Assembly: GCA_027886175.1 (NCBI GenBank)
Contig: JAJNNQ010000139.1
Span: 2,232,001-2,296,000 of the forward strand
Direction of reading: 5' to 3'
Source of the DNA: Phylloscopus collybita
Taxonomy: Eukaryota; Chordata; Aves; Passeriformes; Phylloscopidae
DNA length: 64,000 nt
The notes below the pieces were generated by a model. The model was not told the DNA's origin and ran no database searches. It saw nothing but the letters and a program-made list of their open reading frames with translations. This document shows positions 11,575 through 24,260 of the stretch, piece by piece (position 1 is the first letter of the stretch; every line of letters begins with the position of its first letter). The translations under genes and the position numbers were made by a program.

Positions 11575-14500
11575 GTGCCTGCCACTAGGCTTCCGCCTAT
11601 TAAAATTCCACTAAAATTCCATACAAATGAGGATGTCTCCCAGGTGCAATCTACAACCAGATGGAAGTTTGTCGGCCCCTGTAGAGCAAGAGGCTTCATA
11701 CAAATTGACATCAGGAATCTGGGGCAGAGACTTTGGTTTCCCATGAAAAAGGGACACCGTTCGTGTCTAATGATGTCTTACTGCCAGTGGGCTTATGGCT
11801 ACTAAAATTACATACAAATGAGGATATCTCCCAGATGCAATATGCCACAAGTTGGAAGTTTGTCTCCTCTTGTAGTGCCAGAGGCCTCCTAGAAAATGAC
11901 ATTAGGATCGTGGGGTGGAGACTTTGGTTTCCCAAGGAAATGGGTCACCGTTCGTGTCTAATGCTGTCTTCCTGCCGCTGGGATTCTGCCTACTAAAATT
12001 CCACTAAAATTCCATACAAATGAGAATATCTCCCAGGTGAAATCTAACACCAGATGGAAGTTTCTTTGCCCTTGTGGTTCCAAAGGCCTCCTACAAACTG
12101 ACATCAGGAACCTAGGGTGGAGACTTTGGTTTCCCATGGAAAAGGACCACCGTTCGCGTCTAATGCTGTCTGCCTGGCACTGGGGTTATGACTGCTGAAG
12201 TTCCATACAAATGAGGATATCTCCCAGGTGAAATCTACCACCAGGTGGAAGTTTGCCTGCCCTTGTAGTGCCAAAGGCCTCCTAAAAACTGACATCAGGA
12301 ACGTGGGGTGGAGACTTTGGTTTCCCATGGAAATGGGCCACCGTTTGTGTCTAATCCTATGTGCCTGCCACTGGGCTTATGCCTAGTAAAATTCCATACA
12401 AATGAGGATATCTCCCAGATGGAGTCTACTACCAGTTGAAAGTTTGTCTACCCTTTTAATGCCAATGGCCTCCTACAAACTGACATCAGGAATCTGGAGA
12501 GGACGCTTTGGTTTCCCATGGAAACAGGACACCCTTGGTGTTTAATACTGCCCCCTTGCCACTGGGCTTATGACTACTGAAATTACATACAAATGAGGAT
12601 ATCTCCCGGACGCAATATGCCACCAGATAGAAGTTTGTCTGCTCTTGCAGTGACAAAGGCCTCCTTCAAACTGACATTTGGAACCTCACCTGGAGACTTT
12701 GGTTTCCTATGGAAAAGGCCCACCGTTCATGTTTAATGCTGTCTGTCTGGGCTGCTGAGTACTAAAATACCACTAAAATTCCATACAAATGAGGACATCT
12801 CCGAGGTGCAATCTACCGCCAGTTGGAAGTTTGTCTGCCCTTGTAGTACCAAAGGCCTCCTTCAAACTGACATCAGGAACATAGGATGGATAATTTCTTT
12901 TTCCATGGAAAAGGGCCACTGTTCGTGTCTAATGCTGTCTGAGTGCCAGTGGGCATATGCCTACTAATATTCCCTACAAATGAGGTTATCTCCCAAATAG
13001 AATTTCCCACCAGATGGAAGTTTGTCTGCCCTTGTACTGCCAAAGGTCTCCTAAAACCTGACTTCAGGAACGTGGCATGGAGACTTTGGTTGCCCATAGG
13101 AAAAGGGCCACCGTTCATGTCTAATGCTGTCTGCCTGCCACTGGGCTTCTACCTGCTGAAATTCCATACAAATGAGAATATCTCCCAGGTGAAATCTAAC
13201 ACCAGATGGAAGTTTCTTTGCCCTTGTGGTTCCAAAGGCCTCCTACAAACTGACATCAGGAACCTAGGGTGGAGACTTTGGTTGCCCATAGGAAAAGGGC
13301 CACCGTTCATGTCTAATGCTGTCTGCCTGCCACTGGGCTTCTACCTGCTGAAATTCCATACAAATGAGAATATCTCCCAGGTGCAATCTACCACCAGGTG
13401 GAAGTTTGTCTGCCCTTGTAGTGCCAAAGGCCTCCTAGAAACGGACAACAGGAACGTGGGGTGGAGACTTTGGTTTCCCTTAGAAATGGGCCACCGTTCG
13501 TGTCTTATGCTGTCTGCCTGCCACTGGGTTTCTACGTGCTGAAATTCCATACAAATGAGGATATCTCCCCGATGCAATCAACCACCAGACGGAAGTTTGT
13601 CTGCCCTTGTACTGCCAAATGCCTCCTAAAACCTGACATCCGGTACGTGGTGTGGAGACTTTGGTTTCCCATGGAAAAGGACCGCCGTTCCCGTCTAATG
13701 CTGTCTGCCTGGCACTGTGGTTATGACTGCAGAAGTTGCATACAAATGAGGATATGTCCAAGGTGCAATCTACCACAAGGTGGAAGTTTGTCTGCCCTTG
13801 TAGTGCCAAAGGTCTCCTAGAAATGGACAGCGGGTACGTGGTGTGGAGACTTTGGTTTCCCATAGAAATGAGCCACCGTTCGTGTCTAATACTGTCTGCC
13901 TGCCACTGGGCTTCTTCCTACTAAAATTCCACTAAAATTCAATAGAAATGAGGATATCTCCCAGGTGCAATCGACAACCAGATGGAAGTTTCTCTGCCCT
14001 TATATTGGAAAATGCCTCCTACAAAGTGACATCAGCAACGTGGGGTGGAGATTTTGGTTTCCCACGGAAAAGGGCCACCGTTCGTGTCTAATGCTGTCTG
14101 CCTGGCACTGGGGTTATGCCTGCTGAAATCCCTCACAAATGAGGATGTCTCCCAGGTGCAATCTACCACCCGTTGGAAGTTTGTCTGCCCTTGTAGTGCC
14201 AAAGGCCTCCTAAAAACTGACATCAGGAACGTGCGGTGGAGACTTTGGTTTCCCAAAGAAATGGGCCACCGTTCGCATCTAATGCTGTCTGCCTGGCACT
14301 GTGGCTATGACTGCTGAAGTTCCATAGAAATGAGGATATCTCCCAGGTGAAATCTACCACCAGGTGGAAGTTTGTCTGCCCTTGTAGTGCCAAAGCCCTC
14401 CTAGAAACGGACATCAGGAACGTGGGGTGGAGACTTTGGTTTCCCTTAGAAATGGGTCACCGTTCGTGTCTAATGCTGTCTGCCATACACTGGGCTTATG

Positions 14501-15273
14501 CCTACTAAAATTCCACTAAAATTACATACAAATGAGGATATATCCCCGATGCAATATGCCACCAGTTGGAAGTTTGTCTGCTCTTGTAGTGCCAAAAGCC
14601 TCCTAGAAACGGACATCAGGAACGTGGGGTGGAGACTTTGGTTTCCCATAGAAATGGGCCACCGTTGGTTTTCAATGCTGTTTTCTTGACACTGCGCTTC
14701 TGCCTGCTTTAATTCCACTAAAATTCCATACAAATGAGTATATCTCCAAGCTGCAATATGCCACTAGTTGGAAGTTTGTCTATTCTTGTAGTGCCAAAGG
14801 CCTCCTAAAAACTGACATCAGGAACCTGGCCTGGAGGCTTTGTTTTCCCCTAGAAAAGGGCCACTATTCATGTCTAATTCTGTCTACCTGTCGCTGGGAT
14901 TCTGCGCAATTAAATTCCTCTATAATTCTATACAAATGAGGATATCTCCCAGGTGCAATTTACCACCAGATGGAATTTTGTCTGCCCTTGTAGTTCCAAA
15001 GGCCTCCTACAAACTGACATCAGGAACGTGAGGTGGAGACTTTGGTTTCCCATGGAAAAGGTCCACTGTTCGTGTCTAATGCTGTCTGCCTGCCACTGGG
15101 CTTCTGCCTGCTGAAATTCCATACAAATGAGGATATCTCCTCGATGCAATCAACCACCAGACAAAACTTTGTCTGCCCTTGTAGTGCCAAAGGCCTCCTA
15201 CAAACTGACATCAGGAACCTGGAGTGGAGACTTTGGTTTCCCATGCAAATGGGCCACCGTTAGTGTCTAATGT
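11575..15273 (+). repeat. Satellite HOR copy L2 (19 monomers, 3699 bp)
   Basis: Full 19-monomer copy. Most of its length is the same as L1 base for base. It carries an extra adjacent copy of one monomer type near 13080-13460 (three consecutive monomers at 192-bp spacing). This keeps one frame open for 199 codons (12943-13542), an effect of 192 being divisible by three and not evidence of a gene. Confidence 0.85.
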
Positions 15274-18200
15274 GTGCCTGCCACTAGGCTTCCGCCTATT
15301 AAAATTCCACTAAAATTCCATACAAATGAGGATGTCTCCCAGGTGCAATCTACAACCAGATGGAAGTTTGTCGGCCCCTGTAGAGCAAGAGGCTTCATAC
15401 AAATTGACATCAGGAATCTGGGGCAGAGACTTTGGTTTCCCATGGAAAAGGGACACCGTTCGTGGCTAATGCTGTCTGACTGCCAGTGGGCTTATGGCTA
15501 CTAAAATTACATACAAATGAGGATATCTCCCAGATGCAATATGCCACAAGTTGGAAGTTTGTCTCCTCTTGTAGTGCCAGAGGCCTCCTAGAAAATGACA
15601 TTAGGATCGTGGGGTGGAGACTTTGGTTTCCCAAGGAAATGGGTCACCGTTCGTGTCTAATGCTGTCTTCCTGCCGCTGGGCTTCTGCCTACTAAAATTC
15701 CACTAAAATTCCATACAAATGAGAATATCTCCCAGGTGCAATCAAACACCAGATGGAAGTTTCTCTTGTTCCAAAGGCCTCCTACAAACTGACATCAGGA
15801 ACCTAGGGTGGAGACTTTGGTTTCCCATGGAAAAGGACCACCGTTCGCGTCTAATGCTGTCTCCCTGGCACTGTGGTTATGACTGCTGAAGTTCCATACA
15901 AATGAGGATATCTCCCAGGTGAAATCTACCACCAGGTGGAAGTTTGCTTGCCCTTGTAGTGCCAAAGGCCTCCTAAAAACTGACATCAGGAACGTGGGGT
16001 GGAGACTTTGGTTTCCCATGGAAATGGGCCACCGTTTGTGTCTAATGCTATGTGCCTGCCACTGCGCTTATGCCTAGTAAAATCCCATACAAATGAGGAT
16101 ATCTCCCAGATGGAGTCAACTACCAGTTGAAAGTTTGTCTACCCTTTTAATGCCAATGGCCTCCTACAAACTGACATCAGGAATCTGGAGAGGACGCTTT
16201 GGTTTCCCATGGAAACGGGCCACCCTTGGTGTTTAATACTGTCCCCTTGCCACTGGGCTTATGACTACTGAAATTACATACAAATGAGGATATCTCTCAG
16301 ACGCAATATGCCACCAGATGGAAGTTTGTCTGCTCTTACAGTGACAAAGGCCTCCTTCAAACTGACATTCGGAACCTCACCTGGAGACTATGGTTTCCTA
16401 TGGAAAAGGCCCACCGTTCATGTTTAATGCTCTCTGTCTGGGCTGCTGAGTACTAAAATACCACTAAAATTCCATACAAATGAGGACATCTCCGAGGTGC
16501 AATCTACCGCCAGTTGGAAGTTTGTCTGCCCTTGTAGTACCAAATGCCTCCTTCAAACTGACATCAGGAACATAGGATGGATAATTTCTTTTTCCATGGA
16601 AAAGGGCCACTGTTCGTGTCTAATGCTGTCTGAGTGCCACTGGGCTTCTACCTGCTGAAATTCCATACAAATGAGGATATCTCCCCGATGCAATCAACCA
16701 CCAGACGGAAGATTGTCTGCCCTTGTACTGCCAAAGGTCTCCTAAAACCTGACATCGGGAACGTTGTGTGGAGACTTTGGTTTCCCATGGAAAAGGACCA
16801 CCGTTCGTGACTAATGCTGTCTGCCTGGCACTGTAGTTAGGACTGCAGAGGTTCCATACAAATGAGGATATCTCCCAGGTGCAATCTACCACCAGGTGGA
16901 AGTTTGTCTGCCCTTGTAGTGCCAAAGGCCTCCTAGAAACGGACAACAGGAACGTGGGGTGGAGACTTTGGTTTTCCTTAGAAATGGGCCACCGTTCCTG
17001 TCTTATGCTGTCTGCCTGCCACTGGGTTTCTACGTGCTGAAATTCCATACAAATGAGGATATCTCCCCGATGCAATCAACCACCAGACGGAAGTTTGTCT
17101 GCCCTTGTACTGCCAAATGCCTCCTAAAACCTGACATCCGGTACATGGTGTGGAGACTTTGGTTTCCCATGGAAAAGGACCGCCGTTCCCGCCTAATGCT
17201 GTCTGCCTGGCACTGTGGTTATGATTGCTGAAGTTGCATACAAATGAGGATATCTCCAAGGTGCAATCTACCACAAGGTGGAAGTTTGTCTGCCCTTGTA
17301 GTGCCAAAGGCCTCCTAGAAACGGACATCGGTTACGTGGTGTGGAGACTTTGGTTTCCCATAGAAATGAGCCACCGTTCGTGTCTAATACTGTCTGCCTG
17401 CCACTGGGCTTCTTCCTACTAAAATTCCACTAAAATTCAATAGAAATGAGGATATCTCCCAGGTGCAATCGACAACCAGATGGAAGTTTCTCTGCCCTTA
17501 TATTGGAAAATGCCTCCTACAAAGTGACATCAGCAACGTGGCGTGGAGATTTTGGTTTCCCACGGAAAAGGGCCACCGTTCGTGTCTAATGCTGTCTGCC
17601 TGGCACTGGGGTTATGCCTGCTGAAATCCCTCACAAATGAGGATGTCTCCCAGGTGCAATCTACCACCCGTTGGAAGTTTGTCTGCCCTTGTAGTGCCAA
17701 AGGCCTCCTAAAAACTGACATCAGGAACGTGCGGTGGAGACTTTGGTTTCCCAAAGAAATGGGCCACCGTTCGCATCTAATGCTGTCTGCCTGGCACTGT
17801 GGCTATGACTGCTGAAGTTCCATAGAAATGAGGATATCTCCCAGGTGAAATCTACCACCAGGTGGAAGTTTGTCTGCCCTTGTAGTGCCAAAGCCCTCCT
17901 AGAAACGGACATCAGGAACGTGGGGTGGAGACTTTGGTTTCCCTTAGAAATGGGTCACCGTTCGTGTCTAATGCTGTCTGCCATACACTGGGCTTATGCC
18001 TACTAAAATTCCACTAAAATTACATACAAATGAGGATATATCCCCGATGCAATATGCCACCAGTTGGAAGTTTGTCTGCTCTTGTAGTGCCAAAAGCCTC
18101 CTAGAAACGGACATCAGGAACGTGGGGTGGAGACTTTGGTTTCCCATAGAAATGGGCCACCGTTGGTTTTCAATGCTGTTTTCTTGACACTGCGCTTCTG

Positions 18201-18771
18201 CCTGCTTTAATTCCACTAAAATTCCATACAAATGGGTATATCTCCAAGCTGCAATATGCCACTAGTTGGAAGTTTGTCTGTTCTTGTAGTGCCAAAGGCC
18301 TCCTAAAAACTGACATCAGGAACCTGGCCTGGAGGCTTTGTTTTCCCCTAGAAAAGGGCCACTATTCATGTCTAATTCTGTCTACCTGTCGCTGGGATTC
18401 TGCGCAATTAAATTCCTCTATAATTCTATACAAATGAGGATATCTCCCAGGTGCAATTTACCACCAGATGGAATTTTGTCTGCCCTTGTAGTTCCAAAGG
18501 CCTCCTACAAACTGACATCAGGATCGTGAGGTGGAGACTTTGGTTTCCCATTGAAAAGGTCCACTGTTCGTGTCTAATGCTGTCTGCCTGCCACTGGGCT
18601 TCTGCCTGCTGAAATTCCATACAAATGAGGATATCTCCTCGATGCAATCAACCACCAGACAAAACTTTGTCTGCCCTTGTAGTGCCAAAGGCCTCCTACA
18701 AACTGACATCAGGAACCTGGAGTGGAGACTTTGGTTTCCCATGCAAATGGGCCACCGTTAGTGTCTAATGT
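15274..18771 (+). repeat. Satellite HOR copy L3 (18 monomers, 3498 bp)
   Basis: An 18-monomer copy with two private changes relative to L2: an 8-bp deletion near 15763 (the segment between AGTTTCT and GTTCCAAAGG is shortened) and loss of one monomer through a junction near 16620-16690. Both changes recur in the copy beginning at 22470. Confidence 0.85.
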
Positions 18772-21700
18772 GTGCCTGCCACTAGGCTTCCGCCTATTAA
18801 AATTCCACTAAAATTCCATACAAATGAGGATGTCTCCCAGGTGCAATCTACAACCAGATGGAAGTTTGTCGGACCCTGTAGAGCAAGAGGCTTCATACAA
18901 ATTGACATCAGGAATCTGGGGCAGAGACTTTGTTTTCCCATGAAAAAGGGACACCGTTCGTGGCTAATGCTGTCTGACTGCCAGTGGGCTTATGGCTACT
19001 AAAATTACATACAAATGAGGATATCTCCCAGATGCAATATGCCACAAGTTGGAAGTTTGTCTCCTCTTGTAGTGCCAGTGGCCTCCTAGAAAATGACATT
19101 AGGATCGTGGGGTGGAGACTTTGGTTTCCCAAGGAAATGGGTCACCGTTCGTGTCTAATGCTGTCTTCCTGCCGCTGGGATTCTGCCTACTAAAATTCCA
19201 CTAAAATTCCATACAAATGAGAATATCTCCCAGGTGAAATCTAACACCAGATGGAAGTTTCTTTGCCCTTGTGGTTCCAAAGGCCTCCTACAAACTGACA
19301 TCAGGAACCTAGGGTGGAGACTTTGGTTTCCCATGGAAAAGGACCACCGTTCGCGTCTAATGCTGTCTGCCTGGCACTGGGGTTATGACTGCTGAAGTTC
19401 CATACAAATGAGGATATCTCCCAGGTGAAATCTACCACCAGGTGGAAGTTTGCCTGCCCTTGTAGTGCCAAAGGCCTCCTAAAAACTGACATCAGGAACG
19501 TGGGGTGGAGACTTTGGTTTCCCATGGAAATGGGCCACCGTTTGTGTCTAATCCTATGTGCCTGCCACTGGGCTTATGCCTAGTAAAATTCCATACAAAT
19601 GAGGATATCCCCCAGATGGAGTCTACTACCAGTTGAAAGTTTGTCTACCCTTTTAATGCCAATGGCCTCCTACAAACTGACATCAGGAATCTGGAGGGGA
19701 CGCTTTGGTTTCCCATGGAAACAGGACACCCTTGGTGTTTAATACTGCCCCCTTGCCACTGGGCTTATGACTACTGAAATTACATACAAATGAGGATATC
19801 TCCCGGACGCAATATGCCACCACATAGAAGTTTGTCTGCTCTTGCAGTGACAAAGGCCTCCTTCAAACTGACATTCGGAACCTCACCTGGAGACTTTGGT
19901 TTCTTATGGAAAAGGCCCACCGTTCATGTTTAATGCTGTCTGTCTGGGCTGCTGAGTACTAAAATACCACTAAAATTCCATACAAATGAGGACATCTCCG
20001 AGGTGCAATCTACCGCCAGTTGGAAGTTTGTCTGCCCTTGTAGTACCAAAGGCCTCCTTCAAACTGACATCAGGAACATAGGATGGATAATTTCTTTTTC
20101 CATGGAAAAGGGCCACCGTTCGTGTCTAATGCTGTCTGAGTGCCAGTGGGCATATGCCTACTAATATTCCCTACAAATGAGGTTATCTCCCAAATAGAAT
20201 TTCCCACCAGATGGAAGTTTGTCTGCCCTTGTACTGCCAAAGGTCTCCTAAAACCTGACTTCAGGAACGTGGCATGGAGACTTTGGTTGGCCATAGGAAA
20301 AGGGCCACCGTTCATGTCTAATGCTGTCTGCCTGCCACTGGGCTTCTACCTGCTGAAATTCCATACAAATGAGAATATCTCCCAGGTGAAATCTAACACC
20401 AGATGGAAGTTTCTTTGCCCTTGTGGTTCCAAAGGCCTCCTACAAACTGACATCTGGAACCTAGGGTGGAGACTTTGGTTTCCCATGGAAAAGGACCACC
20501 GTTCGTGACTAATGCTGTCTGCCTGGCACTGTAGTTAGGACTGCAGAGGTTCCATACAAATGAGGATATCTCCCAGGTGCAATCTACCACCAGGTGGAAG
20601 TTTGTCTGCCCTTGTAGTGCCAAAGGCCTCCTAGAAACGGACAACAGGAACGTGGGGTGGAGACTTTGGTTTCCCTTAGAAATGGGCCACCGTTCGTGTC
20701 TTATGCTGTCTGCCTGCCACTGGGTTTCTACGTGCTGAAATTCCATACAAATGAGGATATCTCCCCGATGCAATCAACCACCAGACGGAAGTTTGTCTGC
20801 CCTTGTACTGCCAAATGCCTCCTAAAACCTGACATCCGGTACGTGGTGTGGAGACTTTGGTTTCCCATGGAAAAGGACCGCCGTTCCCGTCTAATGCTGT
20901 CTGCCTGGCACTGTGGTTATGACTGCTGAAGTTGCATACAAATGAGGATATCTCCAAGGTGCAATCTACCACAAGGTGGAAGTTTGTCTGCCCTTGTAGT
21001 GCCAAAGGTCTCCTAGAAATGGACAGCGGGTACGTGGTGTGGAGACTTTGGTTTCCCATAGAAATGAGCCACCGTTCGTGTCTAATACTGTCTGCCTGCC
21101 ACTGGGCTTCTTCCTACTAAAATTCCACTAAAATTCAATAGAAATGAGGATATCTCCCAGGTGCAATCGACAACCAGATGGAAGTTTCTCTGCCCTTATT
21201 TTGGAAAATGCCTCCTACAAAGTGACATCAGCAACGTGGGGTGGAGATTTTGGTTTCCCACGGAAAAGGGCCACCGTTCGTGTCTAATGCTGTCTGCCTG
21301 GCACTGGGGTTATGCCTGCTGAAATCCCTCACAAATGAGGATGTCTCCCAGGTGCAATCTACCACCCGTTGGAAGTTTGTCTGCCCTTGTAGTGCCAAAG
21401 GCCTCCTAAAAACTGACATCAGGAACGTGCGGTGGAGACTTTGGTTTCCCAAAGAAATGGGCCACCGTTCGCGTCTAATGCTGTCTGCCTGGCACTGTGG
21501 CTATGACTGCTGAAGTTCCATAGAAATGAGGATATCTCCCAGGTGAAATCTACCACCAGGTGGAAGTTTCTCTGCCCTTGTAGTACCAAAGCCCTCCTAG
21601 AAACGGACATCAGGAACGTGGGGTGGAGACTTTGGTTTCCCTTAGAAATGGGTCACCGTTCGTGTCTAATGCTGTCTGCCATACACTGGGCTTATGCCTA

Positions 21701-22469
21701 CTAAAATTCCACTAAAATTACATACAAATGAGGATATCTCCCCGATGCAATATGCCACCAGTTGGAAGTTTGTCTGCTCTTGTAGTGCCAAAAGCCTCCT
21801 AGAAACGGACATCAGGAACGTGGGGTGGAGACTTTGGTTTCCCATAGAAATGGGCCACCGTTGGTTTTCAATGCTGTTTTCTTGACACTGCGCTTCTGCC
21901 TGCTTTAATTCCACTAAAATTCCATACAAATGAGTATATCTCCAAGCTGCAATATGCCACTAGTTGGAAGTTTGTCTGTTCTTGTAGTGCCAAAGGCCTC
22001 CTAAAAACTGACATCAGGAACCTGGCCTGGAGGCTTTGTTTTCCCCTAGAAAAGGGCCACTATTCATGTCTAATTCTGTCTACCTGTCGCTGGGATTCTG
22101 CGCAATTAAATTCCTCTATAATTCTATACAAATGAGGATATCTCCCAGGTGCAATTTACCACCAGATGGAATTTTGTCTGCCCTTGTAGTTCCAAAGGCC
22201 TCCTACAAACTGACATCAGGAACGTGAGGTGGAGACTTTGGTTTCCCATTGAAAAGGTCCACTGTTCGTGTCTAATGCTGTCTGCCTGCCACTGGGCTTC
22301 TGCCTGCTGAAATTCCATACAAATGAGGATATCTCCTCGATGCAATCAACCACCAGACAAAACTTTGTCTGCCCTTGTAGTGCCAAAGGCCTCCTACAAA
22401 CTGACATCAGGAACCTGGAGTGGAGACTTTGGTTTCCCATGCAAATGGGCCACCGTTAGTGTCTAATGT
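18772..22469 (+). repeat. Satellite HOR copy L4 (19 monomers, 3698 bp)
   Basis: Full 19-monomer copy of the L2 kind, without the 8-bp deletion of L3. L2+L3 (7197 bp) followed by L4 and the start of L5 makes an alternating long/short pattern. Confidence 0.85.
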
Positions 22470-24260
22470 GTGCCTGCCACTAGGCTTCCGCCTATTAAAA
22501 TTCCACTAAAATTCCATACAAATGAGGATGTCTCCCAGGTGCAATCTACAACCAGATGGAAGTTTGTCGGCCCCTGTAGAGCAAGAGGCTTCATACAAAT
22601 TGACATCAGGAATCTGGGGCAGAGACTTTGGTTTCCCATGGAAAAGGGACACCGTTCGTGGCTAATGCTGTCTGACTGCCAGTGGGCTTATGGCTACTAA
22701 AATTACATACAAATGAGGATATCTCCCAGATGCAATATGCCACAAGTTGGAAGTTTGTCTCCTCTTGTAGTGCCAGAGGCCTCCTAGAAAATGACATTAG
22801 GATCGTGGGGTGGAGACTTTGGTTTCCCAAGGAAATGGGTCACCGTTCGTGTCTAATGCTGTCTTCCTGCCGCTGGGCTTCTGCCTACTAAAATTCCACT
22901 AAAATTCCATACAAATGAGAATATCTCCCAGGTGAAATCTAACACCAGATGGAAGTTTCTCTTGTTCCAAAGGCCTCCTACAAACTGACATCAGGAACCT
23001 AGGGTGGAGACTTTGGTTTCCCATGGAAAAGGACCACCGTTCGCGTCTAATGCTGTCTCCCTGGCACTGTGGTTATGACTGCTGAAGTTCCATACAAATG
23101 AGGATATCTCCCAGGTGAAATCTACCACCAGGTGGAAGTTTGCTTGCCCTTGTAGTGCCAAAGGCCTCCTAAAAACTGACATCAGGAACGTGGGGTGGAG
23201 ACTTTGGTTTCCCATGGAAATGGGCCACCGTTTGTGTCTAATGCTATGTGCCTGCCACTGCGCTTATGCCTAGTAAAATCCCATACAAATGAGGATATCT
23301 CCCAGATGGAGTCTACTACCAGTTGAAAGTTTGTCTACCCTTTTAATGCCAATGGCCTCCTACAAACTGACATCAGGAATCTGGAGAGGACGCTTTGGTT
23401 TCCCATGGAAACGGGCCACCCTTGGTGTTTAATACTGTCCCCTTGCCACTGGGCTTATGACTACTGAAATTACATACAAATGAGGATATCTCTCAGACGC
23501 AATATGCCACCAGATGGAAGTTTGACTGCTCTTACAGTGACAAAGGCCTCCTTCAAACTGACATTCGGAACCTCACCTGGAGACTATGGTTTCCTATGGA
23601 AAAGGCCCACCGTTCATGTTTAATGCTCTCTGTCGTGGCTGCTGAGTACTAAAATACCACTAAAATTCCATACAAATGAGGACATCTCCGAGGTGCAATC
23701 TACCGCCAGTTGGAAGTTTGTCTGCCCTTGTACTGCCAAAGGCCTCCTTCAAACTGACATCAGGAACATAGGATGGATAATTTATTTTTCCATGGAAAAG
23801 GGCCACTGTTCGTGTCTAATGCTGTCTGAGTGCCACTGGGCTTCTACCTGCTGAAATTCCATACAAATGAGGATATCTCCCCAATGCAATCAACCACCAG
23901 ACGGAAGATTGTCTGCCCTTGTACTGCCAAAGGTCTCCTAAAACCTGACATCGGGAACGTGGGGTGGAGACTTCGGTTTCCCATGGAAAAGGACCACCGT
24001 TCGTGACTAATGCTGTCTGCCTGGCACTGTAGTTAGGACTGCAGAGGTTCCATACAAATGAGGATATCTCCCAGGTGCAATCTACCACCAGGTGGAAGTT
24101 TGTCTGCCCTTGTAGTGCCAAAGGCCTCCTAGAAACGGACAATAGGAACGTGGGGTGGAGACTTTGGTTTCCCTTAGAAATGGGCCACCGTTCGTGTCTT
24201 ATGCTGTCTGCCTGCCACTGGGTTTCTACGTGCTGAAATTCCATACAAATGAGGATATCT
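22470..24260 (+). repeat. Satellite HOR copy L5, truncated
   Basis: Begins as an L3-type copy: the 8-bp deletion is present near 22960 and the same monomer is missing near 23816-23885. It then jumps at about 24255-24275 from the tenth or eleventh monomer type directly to the type starting GGTGCAATCGACAACC, skipping about two monomers. The array beyond is rearranged. Confidence 0.75.

Noticed and set aside
12943..13542. 199-codon open frame and dozens of 60-160-codon frames across the satellite
   Set aside because: Each monomer has open frames on both strands, the translated text simply repeats with the monomer, and 192 bp is divisible by three so frames can run through. There is no splice, domain or start-context evidence.
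14150..14180. CENP-B-box-like stretch (ACCCGTTGGAAG)
   Set aside because: Only the CCCGTTGGAA part resembles it. The fixed T and the CGAA half of the core consensus are missing on both strands.
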